Shown here: one piece after another, positions 6,977 through 15,914 of the stretch
Numbering within the stretch: position 1 is the first letter of the stretch
Layout: each line of letters starts with the position of its first letter
Origin: Saprospiraceae bacterium UBA7687
GTDB lineage: Bacteria; Bacteroidota; Bacteroidia; Chitinophagales; Saprospiraceae
Direction: 5' to 3'
NCBI GenBank assembly: GCA_002482845.1
Contig: DLGT01000108.1
Coordinates: 1 to 64,000 of the forward strand
Length of the DNA: 64,000 bases
Notes under the pieces: model-generated
The model's input: the letters and a program-made list of their open reading frames with translations, nothing else
Told to the model about the DNA's origin: nothing
The model's database searches: none
Made by a program: the position numbers and the translations under genes

Positions 6977-8434
6977 ATGTTTGATAAAAAAATGTTTTTA
7001 GTTCGATCTTTTGCTTTTACGCTTTGTCTTTTGACGGTTTCTGTTTCTTATGGTCAATTTGACAAACTTAAGAAGTCTGTTAATAAAGCTAGTTCTGATA
7101 TTACCAAAGTGACTTCATCTGAATATGGTAAAAAAGCCACGAGTGCTGTTACGCCAAAAGCTTCTGAAAAATCAACCAATAGCGCTGTCGCTGAAACACC
7201 AAAAGTAAGTGGTCAAAACAACTACTACATCAGCCCTACGGGCAAAGGAAAAGAAGCGTCTAAATCTGCACCTGCCAAAGATATCGCAGCAATTGCCATG
7301 CAAATCAAAGCCGGTGATGTCGTGCACATTGCAGCAGGTACATATACGAGTAAAGCAGATCAAAGTTCGGATGTGTTTAGTGTGCCATTTTCGATCATAG
7401 GTGGTTACAGTCCTGATTTCAGTCAACGAGATCCTTGGGGACAATACAAAACGGTATTTAGTGGTACCAATGATATCAGTAAAGGATTGACAGCCGAAAG
7501 AATTGGTATCCTGACTGACAAAGGCTACAAAGATTGGACAGGTGAGATCATTATTGATGGTATTATAGTCGACAATGGTGCTAGAAATTACTATTCCGAT
7601 GCTAAAGAAGAATTTATCAGAAGGAAAGCTAGTCCTGAAAAAGGAATGAATCCGACACCTAATACGCCGGGTATAAAAATAAGGACTGGCAGCGGCACCA
7701 AGGTAATCGTCAGAAACTGTGTTATCACCAATACTGCTCCCACTCAAGGCGCATTGGATGTTCAGGTAGGCAAAAATGGATCTGCATGGATAGAAAACAA
7801 CTTGATCGTAAACAATACAGGTGAAGGTATCATGTGCAAAAGTAATCACCATGGCGCGACAGGTCATCCTTCTTACACCATAAAAAACAATACCATTCTA
7901 TTCTCTTGGAAACATGATGCTATCGCTAGTTTTGGTGGTAATAGTATCATGTTTGACAATGCTTTGAGTATTGTGGCGGAAAATAATGTCTTTGGTTTTG
8001 CAGATTTCGGTGGTGTCAATAATGTAAAACAATGCAAATTGGTGACGCTAAAAAACAATCTTTTTGTCGGACATAAAAAGTATGATTACCAAGAGTTTGG
8101 CACGGGATTAAAACTAGATGAAATGGAAGATTATGCCAATTATGTGACACGTGAATCGGGTGATAATTATTCCCAAGAAATCAAACTCAATGTCAATAAA
8201 AATTGGGCAGAAAAATATTTTGGCAGAGTAGAAATATCAAGGGCAGAAGTAGATGCTGCCGCCAAAGTTTCTAATAGCGGTGCCAATCAACTCAGGTCGA
8301 TGTTCGGTCTGCCACTACAAGCTAGTTCCGTGTCCAAAGATGCCGAAGTGTGGCTACATAGAATGGCCTTGGAAGATGCGATCAAATTGGGTTTGCAGCC
8401 CTATGGTAAAAATAATGGATGTACAAAACCATAA
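6977..8434 (+). CDS. Secreted right-handed beta-helix protein
   Basis: A 485-aa exported protein. Signal peptide: MFDKKMFLVRSFAFTL followed by a hydrophobic segment and cleavage near SYGQ. A Ser/Thr/Lys-rich linker spans residues 25-75, then a DUF1565-like opening (NNYYISPTGKGKEAS, VVHIAAGTYTS) and irregular parallel beta-helix coils (VIVRNCVITNT, AWIENNLIVNN, YTIKNNTILFS, SIVAENNVFGF, VTLKNNLFVG). Such proteins are polysaccharide-active or surface proteins; substrate unknown. A TTG 24 nt upstream is in frame, but the ATG fits the signal peptide. A strong terminator follows. Confidence 0.8.
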   Translation: MFDKKMFLVRSFAFTLCLLTVSVSYGQFDKLKKSVNKASSDITKVTSSEYGKKATSAVTPKASEKSTNSAVAETPKVSGQNNYYISPTGKGKEASKSAPAKDIAAIAMQIKAGDVVHIAAGTYTSKADQSSDVFSVPFSIIGGYSPDFSQRDPWGQYKTVFSGTNDISKGLTAERIGILTDKGYKDWTGEIIIDGIIVDNGARNYYSDAKEEFIRRKASPEKGMNPTPNTPGIKIRTGSGTKVIVRNCVITNTAPTQGALDVQVGKNGSAWIENNLIVNNTGEGIMCKSNHHGATGHPSYTIKNNTILFSWKHDAIASFGGNSIMFDNALSIVAENNVFGFADFGGVNNVKQCKLVTLKNNLFVGHKKYDYQEFGTGLKLDEMEDYANYVTRESGDNYSQEIKLNVNKNWAEKYFGRVEISRAEVDAAAKVSNSGANQLRSMFGLPLQASSVSKDAEVWLHRMALEDAIKLGLQPYGKNNGCTKP

Positions 8435-8461
8435 GATAAACTTTTCGATATGTTCCCATGG

Positions 8462-8487
8462 CCGGAGTTTAATAGCTCCGGTTTTTT
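8462..8487 (+). terminator. Rho-independent terminator
   Basis: Stem CCGGAG/CTCCGG with an 8-nt loop followed directly by six T residues, 27 nt after the beta-helix protein stop. Confidence 0.85.
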
Positions 8488-8523
8488 AAACAAATAATCT
8501 TCATTAAATCATAAAAATACATT

Positions 8524-9405
8524 ATGAATACTTTAAAAACAATCATCTTTATACTACTGCCATTCATCGTGCATGCGCAGAGTTTTCCATCAGATACCAA
8601 AGTGCTAGAAGATGTCAAAAATTATCATGGTAAAATAGCAACTGCTAAAGTGCAAAATGACTGGAAGTTGGAAAAAGAATCAGGTTATACCTTTAGCAAT
8701 ATGGCAAAAAGAGTCGTTGCTGCCACTACTGTAAAGGAAAAGGGTGTCAGTAAAAACATCATAGGATTGGCTATTTATGTTCGTGGTGGTGCGGGCGAAA
8801 AATGGAATTTCTCTAGGTATTTTGTCACAAGTAGTGGAGTAAACGGTGCCAAAAAATTGACGGTGGATGATTTAAAACAACAGACTATTGATTTGATCAA
8901 AAAAGATATAGACAAAGTGTTTTATAATCACAAAGATGTCTGTTGGGTTTATGACATTTCTTTTGAAAGTGCTACTCCTGATCGCACAGATAGAACAGGT
9001 GATGTCATCTACAATTGTCATCTAGAATTTGATAAAATGTTTAATGATAGCGAAGGGATTACACTTCCAAATTATCCTTTTGAAGCAGGCGTTATGCGTT
9101 ACAGGGTTCCTGCCGAAGCATATGTCAGATTGGTAGATGGTGAGATGAGGGTTGCAGTGGTAACTTGGGGATACAATCAAGCCATTGATAAAAAAATGAT
9201 GAATAGAAAACAATTTGAAAGTCTAACATCCCTTACTTCTCAAAATTTTGTCCAATTATTCGGTAAGGAAGGTTTAAAACTTGAAGATAGCAATACACAA
9301 AAAAGTGACAATGTACAAGATAACAATAAAGAAACCCAAACTAAAGAAGGCGATACCAAAAAGAAAAAACTAGGTTTGCCAAAATTAAAAATAAAGGGAT
9401 TTTGA
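8524..9405 (+). CDS. Exported protein of unknown function
   Basis: A 293-aa protein with a signal peptide (MNTLKTIIFILLPFIVHAQ, cleavage after HAQ). The body has mixed alpha/beta character with a single conserved-looking segment VCWVYDISFESATPDRTDR. The last about 45 residues are a highly charged Lys/Glu/Asp tail ending KKKLGLPKLKIKGF. No T9SS sorting domain and no recognised family. It follows a terminator, so it probably has its own promoter; its pairing with the beta-helix gene may be incidental. Confidence 0.65.
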   Translation: MNTLKTIIFILLPFIVHAQSFPSDTKVLEDVKNYHGKIATAKVQNDWKLEKESGYTFSNMAKRVVAATTVKEKGVSKNIIGLAIYVRGGAGEKWNFSRYFVTSSGVNGAKKLTVDDLKQQTIDLIKKDIDKVFYNHKDVCWVYDISFESATPDRTDRTGDVIYNCHLEFDKMFNDSEGITLPNYPFEAGVMRYRVPAEAYVRLVDGEMRVAVVTWGYNQAIDKKMMNRKQFESLTSLTSQNFVQLFGKEGLKLEDSNTQKSDNVQDNNKETQTKEGDTKKKKLGLPKLKIKGF

Positions 9406-9471
9406 TGGGAATTAGGTCACTTGCTTTATTTTTACATTTTATATTTTGAGTCAACTCTGAAATATACAAAA

Positions 9472-9553
9472 ATTTGATCATCAAAAGTTTTTTACCCCTG
9501 CACCTAAAAGGGTATACCCCTGCCCCTAAAGGGGTAACTTCTGATGATCAAAT
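9472..9553. repeat. Palindromic intergenic element (REP-like)
   Basis: Perfect 12-bp terminal arms (ATTTGATCATCA at 9472-9483 and TGATGATCAAAT at 9542-9553). They are followed inward by AAAGTT/AACTT and two tandem copies of an ACCCCTGC..CCTAAA..GGGGTA unit. It is the same architecture as 1640-1689. Confidence 0.75.
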
Positions 9554-9591
9554 CTGTTTAAGTCAATTAAATATTAAACCTTATTTTGAAT

Positions 9592-11703
9592 ATGCGTTTT
9601 GGAATGATCATGGTTTTGGTAGGTTTTATGCTTTGCGACTTGCAGGCACAGCCAAACTATGATCATTTCAAAGCTAGAGTAGACTACTTCAAATCAAGTA
9701 TTGGTAAAGGCAAAAACGTTGCTAATCTCGATATTCTAAATGCGGCAAAAGGCTTAAGTGATAGCATCTTCCAAACAAAATATGTTGACCTTCAAGGAGA
9801 TATCCTGATGACTATCGGGAGAATAAATCAGCAGCTTGGCAAGATGGGAAATGCAGAAATCTATTACAAACAAGGTATAGCGAAAGGTCGGAAGTACAAT
9901 GATAGTCTTTGGGTAGCAAACGCTTGTGGCAGGTTAGGAAATTTTTATGTTTTGGAAGAAAGAAATTTCTTGGCTTTGGATTATCACCTGAAAGCTTTAA
10001 ACCTTCGGGAAGTACATGATAGATCTCGTAAAAGTATAGCAGATACTTACCATAATATTGCGAGTGTGTATATCCAATTAAATAATTTGACCACGGCTGA
10101 AGATTATCTAAAAAAGTCATTAAAACTAAAAAACGAACTCAAAGACACCTTTTACCTTGGCATCATCACTACGCTGTTTGCGGATATATACAGTCAGCGT
10201 GGCGAGTATCAAAAGGCCGAAGAACATTATCTAAAAGATATTCCCAAAAGACTGCATCAAAATAACTATGAAGGACTCACTATCAGCTTTTTAGGACTTG
10301 CAGATAACTATAAAGCTTGGGGCAAAAATGATGATGCTGAGACTTATTATCTCAAAGCACTTCAAGCCTCCGAGACCATAAAAAGACAAAGAAACATTGG
10401 CCTGATATTGCTGAAACTAGGTGAATTATACAGAAGCAACGGACAAGCTGATCGTGCCAAAGCAGTGTTTAAAAGAGCCATAGATAATTGCACACAGGTG
10501 GACTCTCGATCTTACCAACTCAATGCTTATCGCAATCTTTACCTAATGTATAAAGAAGATGGCAATCTACCTAAAGCGATGGAATATCTTGAACTATTAT
10601 CTGTAGTACAGGATACAACAGCTAAAGAAGCAGTCGAGATGAAAATGGAAGATATGCAGGCAGCCTTTGAGCTATCAGAAAGAGAAAATAAAATCACTGC
10701 CCTCGACAATGAAAACAAAAAAGGAAAACAGTTAAGAAATATATTAATACTCAGTATCTGTTTGTTATTAAGTTCATTAGCCTTTGTGGTTTATGTATAT
10801 CGCGGCAGGAACAAAGCCTTACATCAATTGACCCAAGAACAAGCACACACCAAGGCATTGCTAGAAGAAAAAGAAGCATTATTGGGTAATCTCCAACAAA
10901 CGAATTTGCAATTGATACATGCTGAAAAAATGGCATCGATAGGTGTGATGACCGCAGGCATAGCGCATGAACTCAATAATCCTGTGAGTGCCATTCATGC
11001 AAGTGTAGAAGCTTTGATGATGGATTTTGAAGATTTACAACCACTTTTTGATAGTCTTGGAAAATTAGAAAAAGAAGGAACAGATCTTGCTACCATCAAA
11101 AACCAAATCCAAAACTTAGATTTAAATAGTCTAACTGCTGAATTACAATCTTTAATGAGTACTATCAATAATGGTGCTCAACGGACTGCTCAAATCGTGC
11201 AAGGACTAAAAACATTTGCTAGAGATAGTGGTGATGAATATTCTGTTTATAATATCACTGAAGGATTAGAAACAGCGCTTACCATTTTGCAACATAAAAT
11301 AAATCATCGAATTACCGTCAAAAAGGATTATCAATACAATGGAAGTATCGTGTGCCAGACGAGTAAAATAAATCAAGTACTTCTCAATATTTTAGATAAT
11401 GCTGTGCATGCTGTGGACCAAGGTGGACACATTAATATCGAAACCAAAACGATAGAAAATGTGTGTGAAATCACCATAACAGATGATGGATCGGGTATGG
11501 ATGTTGATGTGCAAAAAAAGATATTTGAGCCATTTTTCACCACCAAAGAAGTGGGCAAAGGAACAGGTTTGGGTTTGTCTATCAGCTATGCTATTGTTAA
11601 ACAACATCATGGTGATATCGTCGTTCATTCCCAAGCTGGCAAAGGGACTAGTTTTGTGATCACATTGCCTATAGACCGAACACAAAGTGGTACAAACGTT
11701 TAG
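9592..11703 (+). CDS. TPR-containing sensor histidine kinase
   Basis: A 703-aa membrane kinase. Signal peptide MRFGMIMVLVGFMLCDLQAQ, periplasmic tetratricopeptide repeats over about residues 60-340 (AEIYYKQGIAKGRKY, AETYYLKALQASE, AKAVFKRAIDNC), a coiled coil, a transmembrane helix near residues 383-402 (ILILSICLLLSSLAFVVYVY), then a cytoplasmic transmitter. The phospho-acceptor His459 lies in AGIAHELNNPVSA; the ATPase domain shows the N box (NQVLLNILDNAVHAV), DDGSGMD and GTGLGLSISYAIV. It heads a signalling cluster with LytS- and LytTR-type proteins. An in-frame TTG two codons upstream is less likely as start. Confidence 0.92.
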   Translation: MRFGMIMVLVGFMLCDLQAQPNYDHFKARVDYFKSSIGKGKNVANLDILNAAKGLSDSIFQTKYVDLQGDILMTIGRINQQLGKMGNAEIYYKQGIAKGRKYNDSLWVANACGRLGNFYVLEERNFLALDYHLKALNLREVHDRSRKSIADTYHNIASVYIQLNNLTTAEDYLKKSLKLKNELKDTFYLGIITTLFADIYSQRGEYQKAEEHYLKDIPKRLHQNNYEGLTISFLGLADNYKAWGKNDDAETYYLKALQASETIKRQRNIGLILLKLGELYRSNGQADRAKAVFKRAIDNCTQVDSRSYQLNAYRNLYLMYKEDGNLPKAMEYLELLSVVQDTTAKEAVEMKMEDMQAAFELSERENKITALDNENKKGKQLRNILILSICLLLSSLAFVVYVYRGRNKALHQLTQEQAHTKALLEEKEALLGNLQQTNLQLIHAEKMASIGVMTAGIAHELNNPVSAIHASVEALMMDFEDLQPLFDSLGKLEKEGTDLATIKNQIQNLDLNSLTAELQSLMSTINNGAQRTAQIVQGLKTFARDSGDEYSVYNITEGLETALTILQHKINHRITVKKDYQYNGSIVCQTSKINQVLLNILDNAVHAVDQGGHINIETKTIENVCEITITDDGSGMDVDVQKKIFEPFFTTKEVGKGTGLGLSISYAIVKQHHGDIVVHSQAGKGTSFVITLPIDRTQSGTNV

Positions 11704-12496
11704 TAGCAATTGGTCAATATCGGGATACAAAGGCGCTGCATCCAATTTAGTTTTAACGCTGATTTCCTATCATCTTGGTGGCTTTTTGTTATCCATTAAT
11801 GTAAGTAAAACGGAGTTAAACTTACCACTTCCTTATTTGATTGTTTTCTCGATACTTTTAATATTCGAAAGAAAGGCAGACCTAAATGTGGTGAGTGTCG
11901 AATTTAGTCAAGTAAATGTGTTGCAAAACAGTCGTTGGCAGTGGTTTATGAAAAGCTGGTATTTTGGTATTTTGCTTTTAATGTCCTTTATTTGGCGTAC
12001 CTTTTTTAGGGTTGTATTGCTTTTATTTCCATTACTTACTTTTGTGTACAAGCATTATGGCTATGCCTATGCTACAGCACCTTGGATTTTAAAAATCCCA
12101 TACTGGTTGGTGCTCATTTGGGTAGCATACAGAGAGTTACGATTAATAGGAAACGTCATTGAGCCACCACAACATCAAGTAAATTTCGTCCCTGAATGGA
12201 CATCTCGAGCTTTGCAATTGGTCTTGATCACGTTTTTTATGACCAATCTAAGTGTCATGTTTAAGAGTCAAATCGATATCAGATTTGGATTTAATCATGC
12301 ATTGTGGTCAAGTATGCCTTTCATGCTCATTGTCTTCACCTTTTTCTATGTTCCCATAAGATGGGTCGAGATTGTGGGTGATGCTATAGATGCTTCGACC
12401 AAGACACAAGTTATCATATATTGGGTCACATCCTATATGGTTATGTTGAGTTTATTAGAACCACGATTGATACCACTTTTGCTATCTCACTTCTGA
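11687..12496 (+). CDS. Polytopic membrane protein
   Basis: A 269-aa protein with about six hydrophobic helices (for example LVLTLISYHLGGFLLSI, LPYLIVFSILLIF, WYFGILLLMSFIW, VVLLLFPLLTFVY, ALQLVLITFFMTNLSVMF, MPFMLIVFTFFYVPI). The start is a GTG overlapping the last 17 bp of the histidine kinase gene; no ATG is available, so translation is probably coupled. No family recognised. Its place inside the kinase/regulator cluster suggests a membrane partner of the sensor, which is inference. Confidence 0.7.
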   Translation: MVQTFSSNWSISGYKGAASNLVLTLISYHLGGFLLSINVSKTELNLPLPYLIVFSILLIFERKADLNVVSVEFSQVNVLQNSRWQWFMKSWYFGILLLMSFIWRTFFRVVLLLFPLLTFVYKHYGYAYATAPWILKIPYWLVLIWVAYRELRLIGNVIEPPQHQVNFVPEWTSRALQLVLITFFMTNLSVMFKSQIDIRFGFNHALWSSMPFMLIVFTFFYVPIRWVEIVGDAIDASTKTQVIIYWVTSYMVMLSLLEPRLIPLLLSHF

Positions 12497-12544
12497 ATTT
12501 TACCACTTCACTTCATTGTGTTCCCTTAGGCATTTCCTAAAAAC

Positions 12545-12552
12545 TACATTTG
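12545..12552 (+). promoter_or_regulatory. Putative -7 box
   Basis: TACATTTG matches TAnnTTTG, with a TTG 16 nt upstream and the ATG of the small membrane protein 18 nt downstream. It suggests an internal promoter for the second half of the signalling cluster. Confidence 0.45.
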
Positions 12553-12570
12553 TGACCTTAAACCAATTGT

Positions 12571-12873
12571 ATGGGCATTTTACTAGTATTTGTTTTATTC
12601 TGTTTGATCTTATATGCTTTGCTAGTGACTAATGGCGTGTATTATTTATTAAAGTTGATATTGATACAATGGATAGGCATAGATTTTTCTACCAAAATAC
12701 TATGGATAATAATCAATTTACTACTATGGGCTTTATCATCCAAATTTCTGTTTTTTCTAGTCAAAGATGCCCGTGGTGGCACACCAAATATGGAAGGCGT
12801 ATGGAAATTTTACTTAATTCTAAATACCGTGCTGTTTTTAATAGTATTTTTGTACGGTTATAAATCAAAGTAA
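12571..12873 (+). CDS. Small membrane protein
   Basis: A 100-aa protein with three hydrophobic helices: an N-terminal one (ILLVFVLFCLILYALLV), a middle one (TKILWIIINLLLWALSS) and a C-terminal one (FYLILNTVLFLIVFLYGY). It ends in KSK. Its stop codon is immediately followed by the ATG of the receiver-LytS gene (0 bp gap), indicating tight coupling with signalling. Family not recognised. Confidence 0.7.
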   Translation: MGILLVFVLFCLILYALLVTNGVYYLLKLILIQWIGIDFSTKILWIIINLLLWALSSKFLFFLVKDARGGTPNMEGVWKFYLILNTVLFLIVFLYGYKSK

Positions 12874-13878
12874 ATGTCGCAACCCTATTCCATATTATAT
12901 CTTGATGATGAAGTTGATAATCTCACTGCCTTTAAGGCTGTATTTAGACGATTTTACAATATCCACATCGCAGAAAACGCAGACATTGCTCAGAAGATAT
13001 TAGCTCAACAATCCATAGATCTGATCGTCTGTGATCAAAGAATGCCGGGTAAAACAGGTGTCGAATTTCTAGAAGAAATAAGTCGTACACATCCTGAAGT
13101 GATCAGAATGATTTTGACAGGATATAGCGATATGCAAGCCATTATTGATGCCATAAACAAAGGCAAAGTATATCACTACATCACCAAACCTTGGAAATTT
13201 GAAGAGTTAAAAGTCATTTTCGATAATGCCTTAGAGACTTACACTTTAAGACAAAAAAACCTCTTGCTGGAGTCCGAAAAAAAAGAATTGTTACTTCAAA
13301 AGGCACAGCAAGAAAAACAACATATAACATCACAATACGAAGTACTCAAAAACCAAATCAACCCACACTTTCTCTTCAATAGTCTTAATACACTAGCATC
13401 TATCATAGCCACTGACCAAGATAGCGCTATCAAATTTACCACAAAATTTGCTAAGATGTATCGATCCATTTTGGAACACGGAGAACAAAAATTAATCCCT
13501 TTGGAAAGAGAATTGGACTTGATAGAAAATTTTATTTATTTACAGAAAACAAGGTTTGGAGATCAACTAAAACTGACGCTTGAAATCAAAGATAAAGCTT
13601 ATTCTTTACCACCATTTTCATTACAGCTTTTGGTAGAAAATGCCATCAAACACAACATCATTTCAGCTACGCAACCTATGGAAATATTGATAACCCAAGA
13701 TGGCGAAAAACTAGTTATCAGCAACCCAATTGTGCCACGTGTATCAACTGAAACATCTACAGGAATTGGATTAAAAAACCTGGCTAGTAGATACCAATTA
13801 TTGATGCAAAAAGATATAGAAATCTCTCAAGACAAAGATGTATTTAAAGTGATACTCCCATTAATCCCTGATGCATAA
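12874..13878 (+). CDS. Receiver domain fused to LytS-type histidine kinase
   Basis: A 334-aa soluble protein. Residues 5-120 form a receiver domain with the acidic DD at 11-12, phospho-acceptor Asp54 (CDQRMPG), Thr in LTGYS and the Lys in ITKPW. A coiled coil spans about 125-160, followed by a His_kinase (LytS family) domain with His165 in NQINPHFLFNSLN and an ATPase region (LLVENAIKHN, GIGLKNLASRY). It has no transmembrane segment, so it probably takes phosphate or signal from the upstream TPR kinase and passes it to the LytTR regulator encoded 7 bp downstream. Confidence 0.92.
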   Translation: MSQPYSILYLDDEVDNLTAFKAVFRRFYNIHIAENADIAQKILAQQSIDLIVCDQRMPGKTGVEFLEEISRTHPEVIRMILTGYSDMQAIIDAINKGKVYHYITKPWKFEELKVIFDNALETYTLRQKNLLLESEKKELLLQKAQQEKQHITSQYEVLKNQINPHFLFNSLNTLASIIATDQDSAIKFTTKFAKMYRSILEHGEQKLIPLERELDLIENFIYLQKTRFGDQLKLTLEIKDKAYSLPPFSLQLLVENAIKHNIISATQPMEILITQDGEKLVISNPIVPRVSTETSTGIGLKNLASRYQLLMQKDIEISQDKDVFKVILPLIPDA

Positions 13879-13884
13879 TTTTGA

Positions 13885-14646
13885 ATGAATATGATGACTA
13901 AAGTATTGATTATAGAAGATGAAAAACCAGCTCAGGATCATTTAGAAAGGATACTTAAAAAAGTAGATTCTAGTGTTCAGATTTTGGATAAAATAGACAG
14001 TGTAAAAACAGCTGTTACCTGGCTTCAGAATCATCAAGCAGACCTTATTTTTATGGATATCCACCTAGCAGATGGCATTAGCTTTAGTATTTTTGATCAG
14101 GTCAAAATCCAGACACCTATCATCTTTACAACGGCTTATGATGCTTATGCCATTCAAGCTTTTAAGGTCAATAGTATTGATTATCTACTAAAACCAATAG
14201 ACGAAGATGATCTTATCCAAAGCCTTCAAAAATTCAAAACTATACAATCAAAACAACAGATTCCTACGGATTTATTATTAAAAGCATTGCAAAATACCAA
14301 CAAAATATATCAAGAACGATTTATAGTCCATCGTGGCGAAAGAATGATGAGTGTGACCGTAGACCAAATAGCTTATTTCGAAGGTGAAGATCGATATGTG
14401 TACTTAGTTAAAAAAGATGGCTCTAAATTTATCATAGATTATAGGCTTTCAGATTTGGAAGAACTCTTGGACCCTACCCTATTCTTCCGATTGAATCGAA
14501 GTTTTATTGCCCACTTTGACGCCATTGCATCTATGCTTCATGTAAGTAAAAGTAGGATAAAAATTGAGCTGCAACCACTGGCAAAAAGAGACATCATCAT
14601 TAGTACAGAAAATAGCCAAAGCTTTAAAAAATGGTTAAACCAATAA
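13885..14646 (+). CDS. LytTR family response regulator
   Basis: A 253-aa DNA-binding response regulator. The receiver domain shows the acidic pair E11-D12, phospho-acceptor Asp58 in FMDIHLADG, Thr in FTTAYD and Lys in YLLKPID. A linker of about 25 residues leads to a LytTR domain (about 150-250) with GERMMSVTVDQIAYFEGEDR and FFRLNRSFIAHFDAI. Family knowledge: LytTR domains bind direct repeats upstream of target genes. It is the output of the adjacent LytS-like kinase. Confidence 0.93.
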   Translation: MNMMTKVLIIEDEKPAQDHLERILKKVDSSVQILDKIDSVKTAVTWLQNHQADLIFMDIHLADGISFSIFDQVKIQTPIIFTTAYDAYAIQAFKVNSIDYLLKPIDEDDLIQSLQKFKTIQSKQQIPTDLLLKALQNTNKIYQERFIVHRGERMMSVTVDQIAYFEGEDRYVYLVKKDGSKFIIDYRLSDLEELLDPTLFFRLNRSFIAHFDAIASMLHVSKSRIKIELQPLAKRDIIISTENSQSFKKWLNQ

Positions 14647-14658
14647 TAATCTTACCCC

Positions 14659-15339
14659 ATGCAAATACTTATCTTTCTATCTACTTTATTTACCATGAAT
14701 TACACTTATCCTATCCTTCCTAAAACAGGACAAACCATCGATTCCTTCATTCCCAAAGGACATCAAATCATTTACCAAAAAGAAGGAAATCTGAACGATG
14801 ACAAAGTCAAAGATGTAGCGGTGATCATTGAAGCCAAAACAGAAATTGCCAATCTAAAAGAAACGGATCATGCTCAAAAGCCTAGAATCCTGTTTATACT
14901 TTTGGGAAGGCCATCAGGTGGATACGATCTTTCGGTGCAGTCTAATGAATCTATCATGCTGAGTGATGACGGTGGCGTGTTTGGTGATCCACTTCAAGAA
15001 CTATATATCATGGGCAAAACGGTTTGTGTAGATTATTATGGTGGTAGTAACTTCAAGTGGTCGTACACTTACAAATGGCGGTATCAAAATAAAGATTGGT
15101 TTCTAATAGGTGCTACACACAGCACAATGGATCCATTCGAAAATAAATTAGAAACTTACGATTTTAATTTAAATACTGGCGTAGCCGAGCAAACTGTCAT
15201 GCCATATCTAGAAGAAGATGAAGGCAAACCAACCATTAAACCAAAAACCAAAAGATTCAACCCTGGTAAGAAGCCACTATACAAGATGAAGGATTTTAAG
15301 TTCGGTGAAAATATGGTGTACAAAGATATCTTTTTCTGA
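14659..15339 (+). CDS. Protein of unknown function in the signalling cluster
   Basis: A 226-aa protein with a short hydrophobic N terminus (MQILIFLSTLFTM) that may be a weak signal peptide. It has a GNLNDDKVKDVAVII segment resembling the calcium-binding-like strand of FG-GAP/secreted repeat proteins, followed by an ILFILLGRPSGGYDLSVQS strand pair. The C-terminal 40 residues are Lys/Pro-rich. It follows the LytTR gene by 12 bp, probably in the same transcript. Confidence 0.65.
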   Translation: MQILIFLSTLFTMNYTYPILPKTGQTIDSFIPKGHQIIYQKEGNLNDDKVKDVAVIIEAKTEIANLKETDHAQKPRILFILLGRPSGGYDLSVQSNESIMLSDDGGVFGDPLQELYIMGKTVCVDYYGGSNFKWSYTYKWRYQNKDWFLIGATHSTMDPFENKLETYDFNLNTGVAEQTVMPYLEEDEGKPTIKPKTKRFNPGKKPLYKMKDFKFGENMVYKDIFF

Positions 15340-15340
15340 T

Positions 15341-15571
15341 ATGGCTAGAACGAAGATAATAGAAAGTACGTGGGATTATCTCTTAGAAAAAGATGATAAT
15401 GGCGACTTGATTTTTGAAGTAGTTTGTGGCACCGTTGCCATATATACCATCACATTTCGTCTAAATGATGAGGAAGTCAAAGTTTGGGAAAATGAAGGAG
15501 AGAAATTTTTAAGACATCTGAGCTACGATGTTAGAGATCACCCGAAGGAATATATGGTGCGTAGGGTTTGA
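15341..15571 (+). CDS. Small unknown protein
   Basis: A 76-aa acidic protein starting at the ATG one base after the previous stop (the longer GTG start at 15305 would overlap the upstream gene by 35 bp). It has beta-strand-rich content (LIFEVVCGTVAIYTITFRLN) and a charged helix (NDEEVKVWENEGEKFLRHL). Immediate coupling to the preceding gene suggests related function. No family recognised. Confidence 0.6.
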   Translation: MARTKIIESTWDYLLEKDDNGDLIFEVVCGTVAIYTITFRLNDEEVKVWENEGEKFLRHLSYDVRDHPKEYMVRRV

Positions 15572-15914
15572 AGGAATGGTGGTTTAGGAATTGGGAAGGA
15601 ATCGAATTATGTCTGGACTGAAAGGGTGACGCTTTAGTGATTTAATTTGAAAGAAAATATCTTTTGTTTATCAGTCACATTAGCTGCTGGATGCCGCTAA
15701 AGCTGCACACGTTTGGGGATACTGCTAAAGCTGCACATGTTTGCTTTTTCAGGGGGTAGCTTCGCATTATTTAGATATTTAATATCCATTGTTAATATTT
15801 CATGTTAGAGCTGGTAAATCATGACTATATTTGTAACTTATAAAACCATAAACAATGTGAAAGTGGTGCGAAATGATGCGATCAAAATAGTTAGTGAATA
15901 AAAGAGTTAACCAA
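15572..15914. other. Intergenic region with short direct repeats
   Basis: This 343-bp spacer has no credible gene. It holds two direct copies of GCTAAAGCTGCACAYGTTT (15696-15714 and 15724-15742). A diverged third copy occurs at 18070-18088, beside the transposase remnant. The segment ends with a promoter box for glycerate kinase. Confidence 0.6.
15826..15833 (+). promoter_or_regulatory. Putative -7 box of glycerate kinase
   Basis: TATATTTG matches TAnnTTTG; a TTG lies about 24 nt upstream. The gene ATG is 82 nt downstream, giving a fairly long leader. Confidence 0.4.

Noticed and set aside
7172..7867. 231-codon ORF antisense to the beta-helix gene
   Set aside because: Fully inside a well-supported gene on the other strand; Cys/Thr-rich product typical of antisense reading.
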